A stretch of DNA of 64,000 nucleotides, taken from NCBI GenBank assembly GCA_911728435.2, contig OU452200.1, forward strand, positions 28,845,715-28,909,714, read 5' to 3'. Numbering within the stretch: position 1 is the first letter of the stretch; every line of letters begins with the position of its first letter. The translations under genes were made by a program, and so were the position numbers. The notes below the pieces were generated by a model. It was not told the DNA's origin, did no database searches, and saw nothing but the letters and a program-made list of their open reading frames with translations. Below are positions 12,601 to 25,109 of the stretch, piece after piece. This DNA comes from Apoderus coryli (lineage: Eukaryota; Arthropoda; Insecta; Coleoptera; Attelabidae).

Positions 12601-15414
12601 AATATAAGCAAAAAATATGCACACTCAGTATAGTTTTTTTTGCAATCAAATTGGCAAATAAATCAACGAAACAGTCTACTTTGGAGATCAAGAAGTATTT
12701 TTGACAAAATTAGTTTCGTTTGATAAAAGAAGAAAGAAAAATCAAAATAAATCTAAATGCTGTTTATTTGGGTGAAGGGAACACTTACGAACCTCTATCT
12801 TATTTTATTTAAATGTGATAAAATGGTCAGCACCTTTGTATTGAAATTATTATAAAAATGTAGCCTTAGTGGACCTATGCAACAAAAATCAAATCATATG
12901 TATCTAGTTTGTTCACAAGGATCCGTGGCTCTGTATAACTAAGATGAAACTGCATTTTCTTTAATCCTAAAGGAGAACAAGTTGTAGGTAAAACAGTTAT
13001 ACTAATCGGTAATGCAGGTTATTTAGTAAATCCGATAGTTTGTTTAGTTTTATATTATTTCTTTATTTTAGTTAAACCACAGTTTAAAATAATATAGTTA
13101 ATATTCGATGGTTAAACATCGGGATAACCATTATGTCTGTATATATTACGAAAACAATAGAAAAAAAAAACATTACGTTATATATGTTAGAGTTATCGGA
13201 GATTTAGATAAAGTAGGAGGAGATCCAATTAGAATTTATGAAAAAAAGGCAGTCAAAACATGACAATGCTTAAAAGGTGAATCTATGTTTATCAAAGTAA
13301 ATAAATGCTTGATTCAATAAGTTATTTTTTAGAAAGTGGGTTTCGTTTCAATACTAAATACATGACATATTGTAAAATAAATAATAATCTTTAATATTAA
13401 TATTCTTAAACTGACACCGACAGCCTACGAAAGGAACGCATTTAATTTTTTTTTGTGCTTTGCATATTTTTTGTATTTGCATAACAATAGCTCAGTCCTT
13501 GCGATTGCTTAGTAGGTCCTAAATAAAAAATAAAATTTCAAGATGTGAGCCTTTAATTTGACAGACCATGTTGATTCTTTAAATATTTGTATTTGGGTTA
13601 GGTAACCTTATTTACTGATTCACGATTTTTTTTAAATTTTGCGTAGTGCCATGCTTTGCAAGTAAAAGCAAGAACAATCCTGTTCAAGTTCTCGATATTG
13701 AAGGTGACACGGGGTTAGCTGCCATCTTGATATTGAAGACATACCATTTTTCATAATAACTCTGTAATGATTGATCCAACTATAAAACACAGTGATATGT
13801 CTGATAGCAGTGCTTAACCATTAGAAAGAATTGGAGGACTAAAATATTTACATTTTTATATCTGCGGCAAACTCTATAAGCACACAAAAAACAAATTATA
13901 AGATAATTAATTCTCTTTACAAAGATGATAATAAAATAAAACCAGATTCCATTTTCACCATCTTATTCATAACAAGCAACGAATTGTTTTGAAGTCGTGT
14001 ATTGTTTCAATTTCTTTCTTTTTTTTTTTTGTTCAAGTGTAGGTAAAAGTTGATTATACCAAAACATAATACATATACCGGTTTTAAATTACTACACACC
14101 AACATATTTTTCTTTAAATATGCACAAATTTATGCGATTGCATTTATCTTGAATACATTGTGTTGTAAATGCTATCGATATATTATTTGATGTTAAATTT
14201 ATAAATGCAGAAGCTTTAAATATGTACATTTTATTACAACTTGTGAGTATTTTTTCATTGACCTCATATTTGAATTTTAAACTTGTTTTAGACGCAAACG
14301 CAATAATTCGCAAGAATTCAATTTATTGAGGAATGAAATACGATTATCTATATTTCAGCCAAAGTTTCGTCTCTTTATCGCAGATTTATTTAAGGCCTAT
14401 ATAGCAAATACTGATTGTTGTTACAACTATATATTTTTATAGTTAAGGTAAAGACAGAGCAAGTCATGCTTAGAAACAACTGTAACTAGTTTCAGCATCT
14501 AATAATTACATTACAATATTAATTACATTATTTTGAGTAAACTATCTACGTTATTGTAGTAAATCAATGCCACTTTATTTCAATAACAAACAGTTTATCC
14601 GGTGTTGTAACTTTACATAAAATTTGGAGGATATATTTATACCCACATATCACTATTATTATAGTTTTATAGAAAGAAAGCTGTTCACGACCGAAAAATT
14701 GAACCAATTAGCATCCCTATAGCAATCCCGCAATTTTAACCACCGTCAAAGAGTCCAAACAAATTACTTTATTATATTAACTACCATTTTATTCCGTATT
14801 GTAAATTTACACGATATATTTTTACAGACTTATCACTACTAGTTTTATAAAAAAAAAACTGTTTTAATGAAGCTGATTTTATTAGAGCGCGTGTTACAAA
14901 TGTTCCAATGTATACACACACAATCGACTTGATTTCCACGTTGCCAAATTTACTTGTTCATGGCTTGACTAAACGAGGTTGTGGTATAGCATACAATGAA
15001 AGGTACTAAAACTATTTACTGGAATGATATATTATTTAAAAAAATAAGTTTGTGAAGGATTAGCCTCACAATGGTAAATTATTGTAGGGTTCTACGAAAC
15101 TAGATGATCTGTTCTAGAGGTAATGCCTAACTCAGCGATGATTTCAAGTAACCAAATGGTTGATAACCTATCGGGATTCTTCGATCTTGAGGCGAGAATT
15201 CTTCATACCAAATTTTTTAAAGTTAAAAACAATCGTATGCGACAATTCAGATGTCTAGGTCATTTCTTAATTAATTAATTAATTTGAAAATGGCCATATT
15301 AAAAGCATTTTTGATTAACTTTTTTTTGTTATCGGTTGTATAAATAATAAATTGTGTCCTCTAAAATAAATTCTGATAAATTTGTCATTGTCGGGAAAGG
15401 TCATATACATTAAA
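12601..15414. other. AT-rich intergenic DNA
   Basis: No gene is recognised. Two adjacent segments, about 14570-14690 and 14745-14870, look like a diverged tandem duplication. Both read a T-rich start, a TTGTAA...TTTACA stretch, then GATATATTT-A-AC and TTATAGAAA-like endings. Confidence 0.35.
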
Positions 15415-15418
15415 ACAT

Positions 15419-15486
15419 CACTAGATTTTGGCCGACGCGACGTTTCGTTTAATCAGTTTAAACTTTTTCAAGGCCTCATCTAGTAT
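15419..15486 (-). other. Degenerate hammerhead-like motif
   Basis: On the minus strand, outer ACTAGAT/ATCTAGT and GGCC/GGCC pair as stem I. They enclose TTGAAAAA in the position of CUGANGA, then GTTTAA-actga-TTAAAC as stem II, then GAAA, a tiny CG/CG stem III and a terminal TC. The order matches a type I hammerhead, but C3 and G8 of the core are substituted. It is probably inactive and a relic of the element family seen at 35336-35375. Confidence 0.4.
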
Positions 15487-16515
15487 TAAAACAAAGGTGA
15501 AACATTAATACGAAAAATACGACATAACAATAAATACCTACATAATGCAATTCTTTCGCTTTGAAATATATACAAATAATAAAGTTTAAAGTTTAATTTA
15601 AAAATATTGTGTAAACCCGACTGCATACCATAATATAATGTATAGAATTATTAAATAGAAATAATTCGTACAGGTCAGTAGTGCAAATTGTTGTTAACTC
15701 CGGAATCCAGCAAGGACAACACCGCAAATAATATAAATATATACGATTACAAATGTCACGTTGAGGGCAACAGAGCAGAAATTCAATTTCACTTCTATAG
15801 TGAGACAGCCATTGTTGTACAACTGTTGGAAAACACCTGTCGGTTTAAGTGATGAACATTACATATTTAAGTTCTGAAGTAATATAAAAAAACAAGTAAG
15901 CTACGTAACTCGATTTGTGATTTAATTTACAGACAGTGGCGGCTCGTGCTGCTAAAAACTAGAGGTGCACTAGATATCTAAATACTATCGATAACCGAAA
16001 CATTGTAGAATCACCTGTCGTTCCATCCGTTATTATAGCCAAATGCTCAGTATTTTGTAATACACTTCAATATTTCCATGATATAGGTACTTCTAACATA
16101 AAATGTAATAAATCGGTCTGGAATTCCTTTCGTTCATTTAATAATTGAAGACTTAGGTATCTCTAATGTTCGTCAAGTGTTTTAACCAATTCGATTGTAA
16201 TAAGGATTTATCGGTTTCATCATGACCTCTAAAAGGTAATTTAAATGTACGACAAAATCGAATCTGTTATCTTCGACAACATGTCCAGGTTTTTTGTCAC
16301 GTTTTCTGGTATATTTTGAATATCGATACCTATATTCATAATACATAGTAGGTATAGACATACTCGTAATTGAATTTGATTGTGTAAATGGTGCTTAATT
16401 CTGAGTGTTTTTTAGTTTCGTCGTTTAAATAGAACAAATCGGTAACAGTATAGCAGACAAGCAACAGTTCGGGTGTTTTCGCGCTTTTCCGGTACTGACC
16501 CATCTACATGTTATA
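15487..16515. other. Intergenic DNA with a possible tiny RT relic
   Basis: Around 15670-15720 the plus strand reads VVQIVVNSGIQQGQ, which loosely resembles the SGVPQG box of a reverse transcriptase. It is too short to assign. Nothing else is supported. Confidence 0.25.
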
Positions 16516-16516
16516 C

Positions 16517-16720
16517 ATGGTGTTTCTAAAATAGGTGGTCAAAATTTGTGAGCGAATTGGGGACGTCTAATCGTGAAAAAAACCTAAATGGTAATTGTCG
16601 AAAAGTCCTTATTTACAAAGATACAGGTTGTTAAACATGACTGTCTGAAGACGATTTTTTTAAATATTTTCGAAACGAGTAAATATTTATTCACCTAGTA
16701 TAATGTCGTAAACAGACATG
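16517..16720 (+). mobile_element. Solitary end of a Tc1/mariner-type element
   Basis: TATACATGGTGTTTCTAAA, followed by AGGTGGTCAAAATTTGTGAG and later ACAGGTTGTTAAACATGA, has the character of the 5' end of insect mariner-like elements. These usually start with ACAGGGTGTTTCTAAATAGG. No transposase follows and the other end was not found. Confidence 0.4.
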
Positions 16721-17396
16721 AAATTGAATAAAAAAAAATGGCAATAGGCGGGTAAAAGGGGGGACTCTTGCCTTAATTGTAACCTAAATTTTGTTTCTTG
16801 TGACTTTTATTCCATTTGTGTCAAAAATGTGATAAAATGAAGTTGTCACAGATAAAAAACTGATTTGTGAAAAATTCCCCACTCTTAGGAAAGAATTTTC
16901 AACAGACTATTTGACGACAGTAAAGATCAAATTAAAAAAAAAATGTATTCTGTCTAAATATTATAATTTTGAAAATTCTTCTTATTATTACCAATTTATC
17001 ATGTCTAGTCGAACTTATGTCTCTAATGCTAATATATTATATTCCTACTTAACTAAACCTTATTGCCTTAATTGCTACCTTAGCATTATATTAATTATTG
17101 CAAATATGATAAATATTAATTAAGTTCAATACTCTATGAAAAAGCTGCGTTAGCTGTCTGTGCAATTTGCAATAGTTATTTTATATTAATATTTTAAATT
17201 ACATTTAATAAATATAATATTTTACACAAACTGCCATCACATAGGGTTCTCCACATGAAACTAAGAGATTCAATTAAAAATTCGGCTAATATTATGAATA
17301 TGTGCATTTTCCACGAAAACGTCAAGAGTTGTCCATATGGAAGTATTATAATATTTTACAGATAATTACTTTGTGCATCTAATTTTGACCTCACAT
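16721..17396. other. AT-rich intergenic DNA
   Basis: An open stretch at 16911-17123 is low-complexity and AT-driven. I see no gene here. Confidence 0.4.
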
Positions 17397-17770
17397 ACCG
17401 GGTGTTCCATTTGAAATAAACAAGTTATTTAGAATTAAACTTTACGTTCAACTTATATTATTGGACACCCTTTATTTGGTATTGGAAGTTTTTTATATTT
17501 GGCGTAACAAGTGATGAGTGGGTATATTTATCAGCCCAGAAGCTTAAAAAGACCAAACTAATAGGTGTGAATTTTTTTATTCAAATTATGTCTATATTTT
17601 TATAAAAATTAAAATATTTAAAAAACTGTCAGGTTTCGGTGAGATGTACTTTAATGAAAGTTAGGTTTATTTTGAACGGGGAATCTAAAAATATATTCAT
17701 ATACTGGGCAATCCATTTAAAAAAGCACAACTATGGCTCATTTCTTGTATTTGGAACACCCTGTATAGAT
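17397..17770. repeat. MITE candidate with GGGTGTTCCA ends
   Basis: The left end reads CCGGGTGTTCCATTTGAAAT. The right end, reverse-complemented, reads ACAGGGTGTTCCAAATACAAG. The inverted ends match over the GGGTGTTCCA word and diverge after it. The interior has no coding capacity. Size and ends fit a short non-autonomous mariner-type element. Confidence 0.45.
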
Positions 17771-18905
17771 TCACACTATTTTTAAAATAAGTAATTTTTA
17801 CCGAACCTATGAATAAAACTTTTAGGAAATTAAATAGTTTAGCCACACTATTCTGTGTCGTATGGCGTGAATAACCCTTTATAACATTTAAAACTCCAAA
17901 AGTAAATTTAAGAATCTTATGCACGGACACTTTTATGATAGAACCAAAATATTTGTAATGAGTTCATATCAGAAACTAATATGAACTTACACCAAATATA
18001 CTGAGTATCTCAAAATATTACTGAGTATCTTCTAGAGATTTGAATAATTTCTTATTTGTGTTATATTACGTTTGTTTCTCATTTGTTTAAGTTTAGTGTA
18101 GTTGCTAGTTATGTAATTACGAAACTTTTTTCGTATTTGTAACCAATTAAATAAATAAATAATAGTTAAACATATTTTATTTCTCTTACTATTTTTACTT
18201 TGGAAACCTAATCGAAAAATAAATACTTAATGTAATAATTTTAAAATAATCAGAACTGCACCACGTTATTGAAATACGCTGTATTTTGTTTATTAAACAA
18301 AACAAACATATGGACCTTTTTGTTTTCGAAAAAACAGGTGCCAAAATTGCTGTAGCACGTGACTAAAGTTTCACTTTAATAATATTAATATTTCAAGGTA
18401 AATATTTCTATATTATGTTTTTGCTATAGGCGGCTGCAACAATTTTTAATATTATTTTTGCCGTTCAAATTTTAAAAGAAATAACAAAACAAGCAGGTGC
18501 ATAGGTACCATATAAATTACTTTAGCATGAAATATATTAAATATAAAAAAGGCTGTATTATTGTAAACCGTGTTAAATTTTGGATTATATCATGTCTTGA
18601 ACATCATAATTTATGGTAATATTAACACAGCGTAAACTAATTTTACAGTATAAAGAATGGGTTCAATATGTTTTCAAAATATATGTAAGTACCTATATTT
18701 AAAAAATTCTGGTAAAATTTCATTACAGTAGATAATATAGATATAAAATGTAGTTTATTGTTATAATTTCCACTAAAAATTTGGAATGACAGATGTTCTT
18801 AACTGATAGTTTTTTACTATCCTGACACAGGGAAAGTATTGTGATCGCGCTAAAAAATTTTTGAAAAATAGACGGACATAACTATTTTGAAGTTCCTTGA
18901 GACGA
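17771..18905. other. AT-rich intergenic DNA
   Basis: No gene, RNA or transposon end was recognised on either strand. Confidence 0.4.
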
Positions 18906-18907
18906 GT

Positions 18908-19060
18908 AAGACCATTTCCAGGTGGAAGTCTGTCTCCCTATTTGTCTATGTGTATTTTCCAAGATAGCGCCTAAACCCTTCTACCAATTGCGCTAAATTT
19001 TGGTATATGAGTTTCGGGGCTTCCTAAGATGAACCTATACAGCTATAGCTTACTTTTGAA
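18908..19060. repeat. Dispersed repeat, copy B
   Basis: Homologous to 8262-8410: it shares GGTGGAAGTCTGTCT, GATAGCGCCTAAAC and TTTTGGTATATGAGTTT in the same order and orientation. Confidence 0.6.
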
Positions 19061-19414
19061 ATTTACCTACTCACATAGTTCTCAAAAATAATATTGCGTT
19101 TAAAGTTTCACCAGTTCCAGCTCTTGTAATTTTTTTTATTTCTAATTTCTGTAGTTTGTTAGGTTAGTTTATTGGAAATAAGAAAACCATTAAAATAATA
19201 ATTATTATTGGAATTTTGTTTCGTTTCGCACATCATATATTATAGATTATATCTTGCAGGAAAGTTTTGAGGTGACACAAACCATTTTTTTTAAGAAAAT
19301 GATGATGACTATCGTTTATCTGAATCTGGAATTTGTGGAGGATACCTTACAAAAATCATGTATTAGTCCAGTCAATGTCCCAAAACTTCCTAGAAAAAGA
19401 TTTTCGATGTTGCG

Positions 19415-19933
19415 TCATTCATATATCAGATGACATAAGCGACATTTTAACGTCAAAAGCTGTTTAGAGGCACCTGCGATTCGAAACAACAAATCCGGCA
19501 GAGCAAATTTTACTCTCTGGTTTAAAAGAATACTCAGTTCCGAAAAAAGTGACGCACTTGATTTTTGGCCTTTTTTTATTTGAACCTGTCGGTAGGGTTG
19601 AACTGTCATTGACTGACGTACCGGAAAAACATGAAAGGATGTCTTTCCATTCATTGAATGAATTGATGAACAGATTTGGCGGCGTCGCCGCACATACTCA
19701 CTGCGAAGGGCTTGTTTCTCCCGGGCGGAATCTTGTATGTGGCTTTGAGCCACGCCAAGGTACGTATGTTTTAGGACGCTTCCATCCACCAACTGCATGT
19801 CCTGTCCGTGTTCAGCTAGGCTTCCTTTCTTAGGATGGACAATCGCACATTTGTCGATTCTAAACTTATTATTATTATAAATCGGTGAATTCGAAACGCT
19901 GGTTGGGTTAAAAATGACTAAAATTCGTACCAT
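19415..19933 (-). pseudogene. LINE ORF2 relic, probably R4-clade-like
   Basis: The minus-strand frame (172 codons) contains IDKCAIVHPKKG, a long charged stretch, LKHTYLGVAQSHIQD, and SEYVRRRRQICSSIHSMNGK. A K-x-YLG-x-x-Q followed by a Y-x-R-R-x-x-x-I-C-x-S-x-x-NxxN pattern is characteristic of the region downstream of the RT in R4/Dong-type LINEs. The conserved pattern decays after about residue 105, where a frameshift is likely. RT catalytic boxes and the endonuclease are absent. Clade placement is from memory of the motif, not from an alignment. Confidence 0.6.
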
Positions 19934-19945
19934 AAAAATATGGAC

Positions 19946-20084
19946 TCTAGTATTTTTGAGGAGTGGTTTGAGGACTTATTGATTCCAAATATAATAGATG
20001 GAAGTGTTATTGTCATAGATAATGCACCCTATCATTCTTTGCAAAATAGCAATCTTCGACATTCAAGAATTTCATCTAAAAAAT
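19946..20084 (+). pseudogene. DDE transposase fragment (Tc1/mariner-IS630 type)
   Basis: The frame reads MDSSIFEEWFEDLLIPNI, then GSVIVIDNAPYHS. The VIVIDNAPYHS box, whose Asp is the second catalytic residue, together with the FEEWF helix is typical of a large insect transposase family of the DDE_3 type. Only about 45 codons survive, immediately beside the R4-like relic on the opposite strand. It then meets a stop. Confidence 0.7.
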
Positions 20085-20164
20085 GATCTGTTTTTGGAAA
20101 ATTGTATATTAAAAAAGAATTATTGGAAGTTATTCATATCAAAAACTGACAAAAACATTATGTT

Positions 20165-20905
20165 ATAATAATAAATTAATTTATTGGCATGATTTGAGTA
20201 CAACAAAAAAATAATAATAAAATCTAAAGGGTTAATATGCAGTCTTATTTTATAAAGATACAATCCCATTTAAAAAGAGAAATGCCAAAAGGTTCAAGCT
20301 CAGCAAAGCTGATTCTTAGCAAGGACCTAATATACACATAAAAAAAATATTAAAAACCATAGAAATAAGATAATAATAAACTACAAAAATAATAATCATA
20401 AAAATTTAGACTATAATTGTATAATCAAACTGCTTCCCAGGCACAAATAATTACGGTCACATAGCATTAGAATCAATGAGAGTAGCCTGCTCAGCAAACA
20501 ATTTTTTGTATAGGAGTCTCTTAAATTTTGCATTAGGGAAGGCTTTAAAATCAGGATCAATTCCACTATATAGCTTGGCCAAGTTATAGCTGAAGGACCT
20601 CCGAAACATGGTTGTTCGATGCTGCGGAGCAGTAATTATGTCACATTGTGAACATCAGTGCGGTAGGTAATCCTTTGAGACAAATGTGGCGGAGTTTTAG
20701 ATAAAATAATTTTGTGAAAAAGGATCAACTTCTATTGGCCATATTAAGCCATTTGATGGTGTAAGAGATTCGGTCGTATTTTCTTATCCCAAAAATTAAG
20801 CGCAAACATGAGTTCTGGAGCCGCTGAAAACGTCCAGAATCAATCTTCGTGAGGCATGGGCCATATACATAATCACAGTAATTCATGCGTGATTATTGAT
20901 AACAT
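20165..20905 (-). pseudogene. LINE C-terminal relic with 3' end
   Basis: On the minus strand from about 20905 the translation reads NYCDYVYGPCLT, then RFQRLQNSCLRLIFGIRK and YDRISYTIKWLNM. This is the post-RT region common to Jockey/CR1-type LINEs (LNYC-x-x-VYG; R-x-Q-x-L-Q-N; R-x-I-x-x-x). Several stops and frameshifts follow. The lower end, near 20165-20200, reads in minus sense GCCAATAAATTAATTTATTA, a LINE-style 3' tail like others in the window. Confidence 0.7.
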
Positions 20906-21107
20906 TGCTAAAAAATGCAGCCATACTGTTTTGAGATTACTACTATATTTTGGTCTTTTCAATCCCTAAGAACTTTTATGGGCACACCTAAAAAGGGGAC
21001 TCCGAATGTTTTCCTAACATTAAACAAAAAAGTCGTAGGTCTTATAAATGAAGAGATTTTAAATATTAAAAAAAGAAGACTGGATAGTGGCAATCGGAAA
21101 AGTAGTA
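20906..21107. other. Short spacer
   Basis: It lies between the LINE relic and the inverted-repeat element. The open stretch at 20915-21115 has no family resemblance. Confidence 0.3.
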
Positions 21108-22552
21108 GTTTTTAAGGGTAAAAAACGGTTAATCTCGATTTCCGGTAAAACTGCAACTCATATGAAAAAAAGTTAAATGGCAAAGTTGTAGGTAATAAAA
21201 AGATCTACAACTTTTGTATCGACACTTTTTTCACATAACCTCAAAATTTATGTGAAAAATTTGAATAACCGAGTTTTTGATTTCTCATTTTTATCTTTTG
21301 CAAAAAAAAAATATTTTTTCACGAAATTTAGTGAAAACTTACCTTTGTATGTCCCAAACATACAGTAATTTTTTTGATTTAAAATATTAATTTTTTCACC
21401 TTATTTTGACTTATGACTAACGAAAAAAACTCGAATCCGAATTTTTTTTTTAATTACTTCTCCATTGGTTTTTGTCTCTTTGATGGCATTTCTTCATCGT
21501 TAGATTCGACAAACCTTCCCGATCAGTGGATCTTCGAAATCTTCAAGACCATCACCGTCTTCTTCTCCAAGATTATTACCGGTCTGCATTGGTTTTTCAT
21601 CCACAATATCATCTGAATCATCAACTTCCTCATAGGTTTTTTCTTCCACATTGGAGAATGTTTCAGAACCATGACAATTTGAGCATAAATTTGTGCACTT
21701 TAAACGATGTTTTCGGCGCGTTGATGTTGCTTCCAGCCCCAATCTGTTGCTGTCAGTTCGTTACCCAGCCAAGTCTGAAGCAGATAATATGCCCTGTAAC
21801 AATGTTGTTCGGCTGCACCTTCCAATTGATATTTTTGAAATCTTAATTGGTTCAGTGTTATATCATTTTTACATTTATTAATAGATTTGATTAATTGTAA
21901 TCCATTTTTTTATATGTTCGTATCTTTTTTATAAAAAATATTGGCCAAATTTGACACATTTTTATCGGCTAATAAAGAGTTGACGATACTTTTCTTTCCT
22001 TTTCCGGCAAATCCAGATGTTGTATCGCAACCAGAACAACAATGGAGAAATGCAAGAATATTTTATTTGAAACTATTAGATCATTATTTGCATTTTCTGA
22101 GAACATTTACCATAGTAGTATATATTTTTTTTATACCATCAGAAAGTAGAGATTTCAACGAACAAAAAACACACCTACTTTTTCAAAAAAGCAGATATTT
22201 TGACGTGAGAATTTTCGATTGAAAATTAGGGTGGTTTCCCGATATTAAGTCAAAATAAGGTGAAAAAATGAATATTCTAAATCAAAAAAAATACTGTATG
22301 TTTGGGACATACAAAGGTAAGTTCACCAAATTTCGTGAAAAAATAATTTTTTTTCCAAAAGATAAAAATAAAAAACCAAAAACTCGGTTATTCGAATTTT
22401 TCACATAATTTTTGAGGTTATGTGAAAAAAGCGTCGATACAAAAGTTGTAGATCTTTTTATTACCTACAACTTTGCCATTTAACTATTTTTCATAGGACT
22501 TTTAGGAGTTTTACCGGAAATGGAGATTAACCGTTTTTTACCCTTAAAAACT
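21108..22552. mobile_element. DNA element with about 307-bp inverted terminal repeats
   Basis: Left arm 21108-21415 and right arm about 22246-22552 are reverse complements with only scattered mismatches. Both contain AAAAAACGGTTAATCTC, AAGTTGTAGGTAATAAAAAG and its partner, and TGTATGTCCCAAACATACAG. The outer edge is AGTTTTTAAGGGT on both sides. The interior of about 830 bp carries a decayed minus-strand coding region, listed separately. The arms are much better preserved than the coding part, which fits a non-autonomous element mobilised in trans. The target duplication is not obvious. I cannot place it in a named superfamily. Confidence 0.8.
21500..22075 (-). pseudogene. Decayed GCDTTS/WGW Cys-rich family protein inside the TIR element
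   Basis: Reading the minus strand from about 22075, the frame gives NILAFLHCC, then SGCDTTSGFAGKGKKSIVN, a stop (TAA) near 21925, then GAAEQHCYRAYYLLQTWLGN and ELTATDWGWK. In another frame, after a shift near 21730, it gives TRRKHRLKCTNLCSNCHGSE and an acidic tail ending near 21500. The order is a GCDTTS-x-F-x-GKGK box, an A-x-x-H-x-x-R-x-Y helix, a WLG...W-G-W box and a CRK-x-x-L-x-C-x-x-x-C-x-x-C tail. This matches a protein family that I recognise as abundant and uncharacterised in invertebrate genomes. I do not know its biochemical role. At least one stop and one frameshift make this copy non-functional, and its N-terminal half is missing. Confidence 0.6.
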
Positions 22553-23769
22553 CACCCCCTCCCCCTTCCCGTCCTCAGATCGCCCGTAATTTATTTTTCC
22601 TTTCATTTTTCTTATATTCTCTACCTTTTCTAATGGGTATCATCCTACTATAATTTTTTTTGGTCTCAAAAATTATCGACCCTGGTCTACAATGTAAATT
22701 CTCTTTATAAATATTCTTTATTTGTTGTAGGTACAACAAATTTATTTAATTATTCTTGAAAAATTGAATACAAAAGAAGTCCGGCTCTTACTGTTAATCG
22801 TATTCCACGCTCGTGACGTCTTTGACGAGTTTTTATCGACTTTTTTTATAATGTAAATAATATGAAAAAATATCGTTGGAGGCAAGAATAAATCTTTGTT
22901 TTTCCTGGTATATTTTTTTGTAAATTATAATTTTCAGTTTAGCAGCATGTTTAATTCAGTTTCTATCAGAAAAATAATTGATTATAAATAAAAACATTGT
23001 ATTAGAAGATTTTAAAAGATTTAGAAACTTCAAATCATTTATTTGTTGAATTTATTTAAAGCTCAACGGAATTAGCAACAGTTTTTCTAAATTCCTCATC
23101 CGTTACCTTACTATACAATTTTACAGTAGGTGTGCCCGTAAACGGAAAATGCTTTACAATGACACATAATTAAATTAATGACTTGTAGAATCTAAGAGCT
23201 CGTAAAAAAGTTTATATGAACGGAGCGAATGTTACGATCCTTTCAAAAAAACAACATGGTGCAACAACACTGACGCGATATACATTGGAGCCCTATGTGA
23301 AAATAAATGTGAGTGAGAGAGAGCCGATTTTATTTAAAGTTTTATCAGATTTCTCGCACAACATAAAATCATGTGAAAGTGTTCGCATAATAATTTTAAC
23401 GTTGATTCCGCATAAATTATCTTTTATATCATAGCTCAATGATAGAATAGGTGTTTTGAATTACATACTCACAGGGGCGGACGCCGCGCTGTGCCGTGCT
23501 ACATTCGTTCTTGTTTTTAACGCGTTGTTTCAGAATGCTCAGAAACATATATATCTTCAGCATAATGGTCCAAATAGTAAACCTATCAGTTAAGGATTAA
23601 TGTTTGAGGATTCAAAAGTGCAAGCCATATTTAAGGTATATACTTTCTGTAACATAGAAAATCATCTTAATCTAGACAACAATTGTTGCTTTTCCAAATA
23701 TAAATGAAAATTACATACATAAAAAAATGGAGAACAAATCTAAGAAAAATCAATCACTTACCCAATCTG
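22553..23769. other. AT-rich intergenic DNA
   Basis: No gene is seen. A short GC-rich patch near 23470-23500 (CAGGGGCGGACGCCGCG) could be a hAT-like terminus but has no partner. Confidence 0.35.
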
Positions 23770-25060
23770 ATGGTGTGCAGGCATATGGCAGGCAAGACTT
23801 GGGACTGTAAATCCATATGGATGTACACCATGATTGTGATACCTATCATAACCCATGGGGCACTAGTTTGACATTCTAAGGCAGAACAAAGTTAACAAGA
23901 AGACTACCATGAATATGCATTACTGGGGCTATGAGAATGTGTCCAACTAGGGCACTGGAGATCATTACGAATCTCTGCATTTGGTGATAGAAAGGGCAGC
24001 AAATGATACCATGCTTAGACTGTTTCGGGAGGGAGCTGGAGATGGGAGACTCAATGAGAGAGCAGGGACATCTCTGATCAAACATACCCCATCTCTAAAC
24101 CTCCCTATAGGGACGAAACTAAGAAAAATATAACTTTCAGAAGAACTTCACTACAAAGTTAAGTAACAAAAGAGACTGGAAAAGGAACTTGCACACCAGG
24201 CACTTAAAAAAAACACCATCAAATGTTTTGCAGACAGCTCCAAAGCCAATAAAGCGACAGAGCAGGAGTATTTGGGCGTGCCACCATATATTCAGAATCA
24301 ATGGGAATATACCCCTGCGTCTTCCAAGCGGAAATTCACGTAGATGCGTACAATTTAACCAGAACAGGAACTATCGGAACTCCGACAATGTGATCCACTC
24401 TGATAGGCAAGCGGCCATATTAGCATTGAGTTCATATGTCATCAGTTCAAAATGGTGTGGGAATGCTTAGGAGGTCTTGACGAATTTAGAAAGAATAACA
24501 TAGGTTCCCTTGTTTGGATACCGGGTCATTCTGGTATCAGGGGAAACGAAGAAACGAATCAGTTAGCAAAAAAGAGAGTGGCAACCCCTTTTGTACGGTC
24601 CCCACCGTTCTGCGACTAAGGCAAACACACCTACAAGGAGAAGTTCAGAATTAAGGAGGAAACAGACATAGAAATACTCTGGCAAAATCTTCCTGGACTG
24701 ATACACTCCAAGAAATTTTTTGGAAACTCCAACCATGAAAGATCCAAAATCTGTTTGGATCTCAGTAAGAATGGGTTACGCATTCTTACAAACATACGGA
24801 AAGCTTTAGGCCTAGAAGGGAGCGGAGAATGTAGATTCTCTGGGAGGAGGAAGAAACTCCTGAACATCTAGTAACAGAATGCGCCGCTATTAGAAGCCAA
24901 CGCAAGGAACGCTTGGGACATGAAGTCGTGAAGGTGGAGTTGTGTTGTCCTTGAAACCAGCCAAGCTACTGGAGTTCATAAGAGCTCTAGAACTTGATGG
25001 AGAGTTGTAACTTCAGACACAGATCAAGTAACTCAAGACAGGAGGGCACTATAGACTATC
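23770..25060 (+). pseudogene. R1-clade LINE ORF2 relic (RT thumb and RNase H)
   Basis: Across three shifting frames the plus strand spells the C-terminal half of an R1-type ORF2. It runs AGKTWGLKS and ITHGALVWHSKAEQ (RT thumb), then DTMLRLFREGAGDG and NERAGTSLIKHTPSLNLPIG. RNase H pieces follow: FADSSKA near 24230, ILALSSYVISSK near 24420, and LVWIPGHSGIRGNEETNQLA near 24515. The last is the conserved WxPGHxGIxGNExAD box, with its Asp read as Asn. The Cys-rich end is seen as TPEHLVTECAAI near 24855. Many frameshifts and stops show this is old. The better-preserved relative sits at 51747-53075. Confidence 0.8.
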
Positions 25061-25109
25061 AGGTCTCAGTGTATCAGAAGGTACTATAAAAACTGAGCCA
25101 GAATACTAT

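Noticed and set aside
23460..23505. GC-rich CAGGGGCGGACGCCGCG patch as a hAT terminus
   Set aside because: No inverted partner, no transposase nearby and no target duplication visible.
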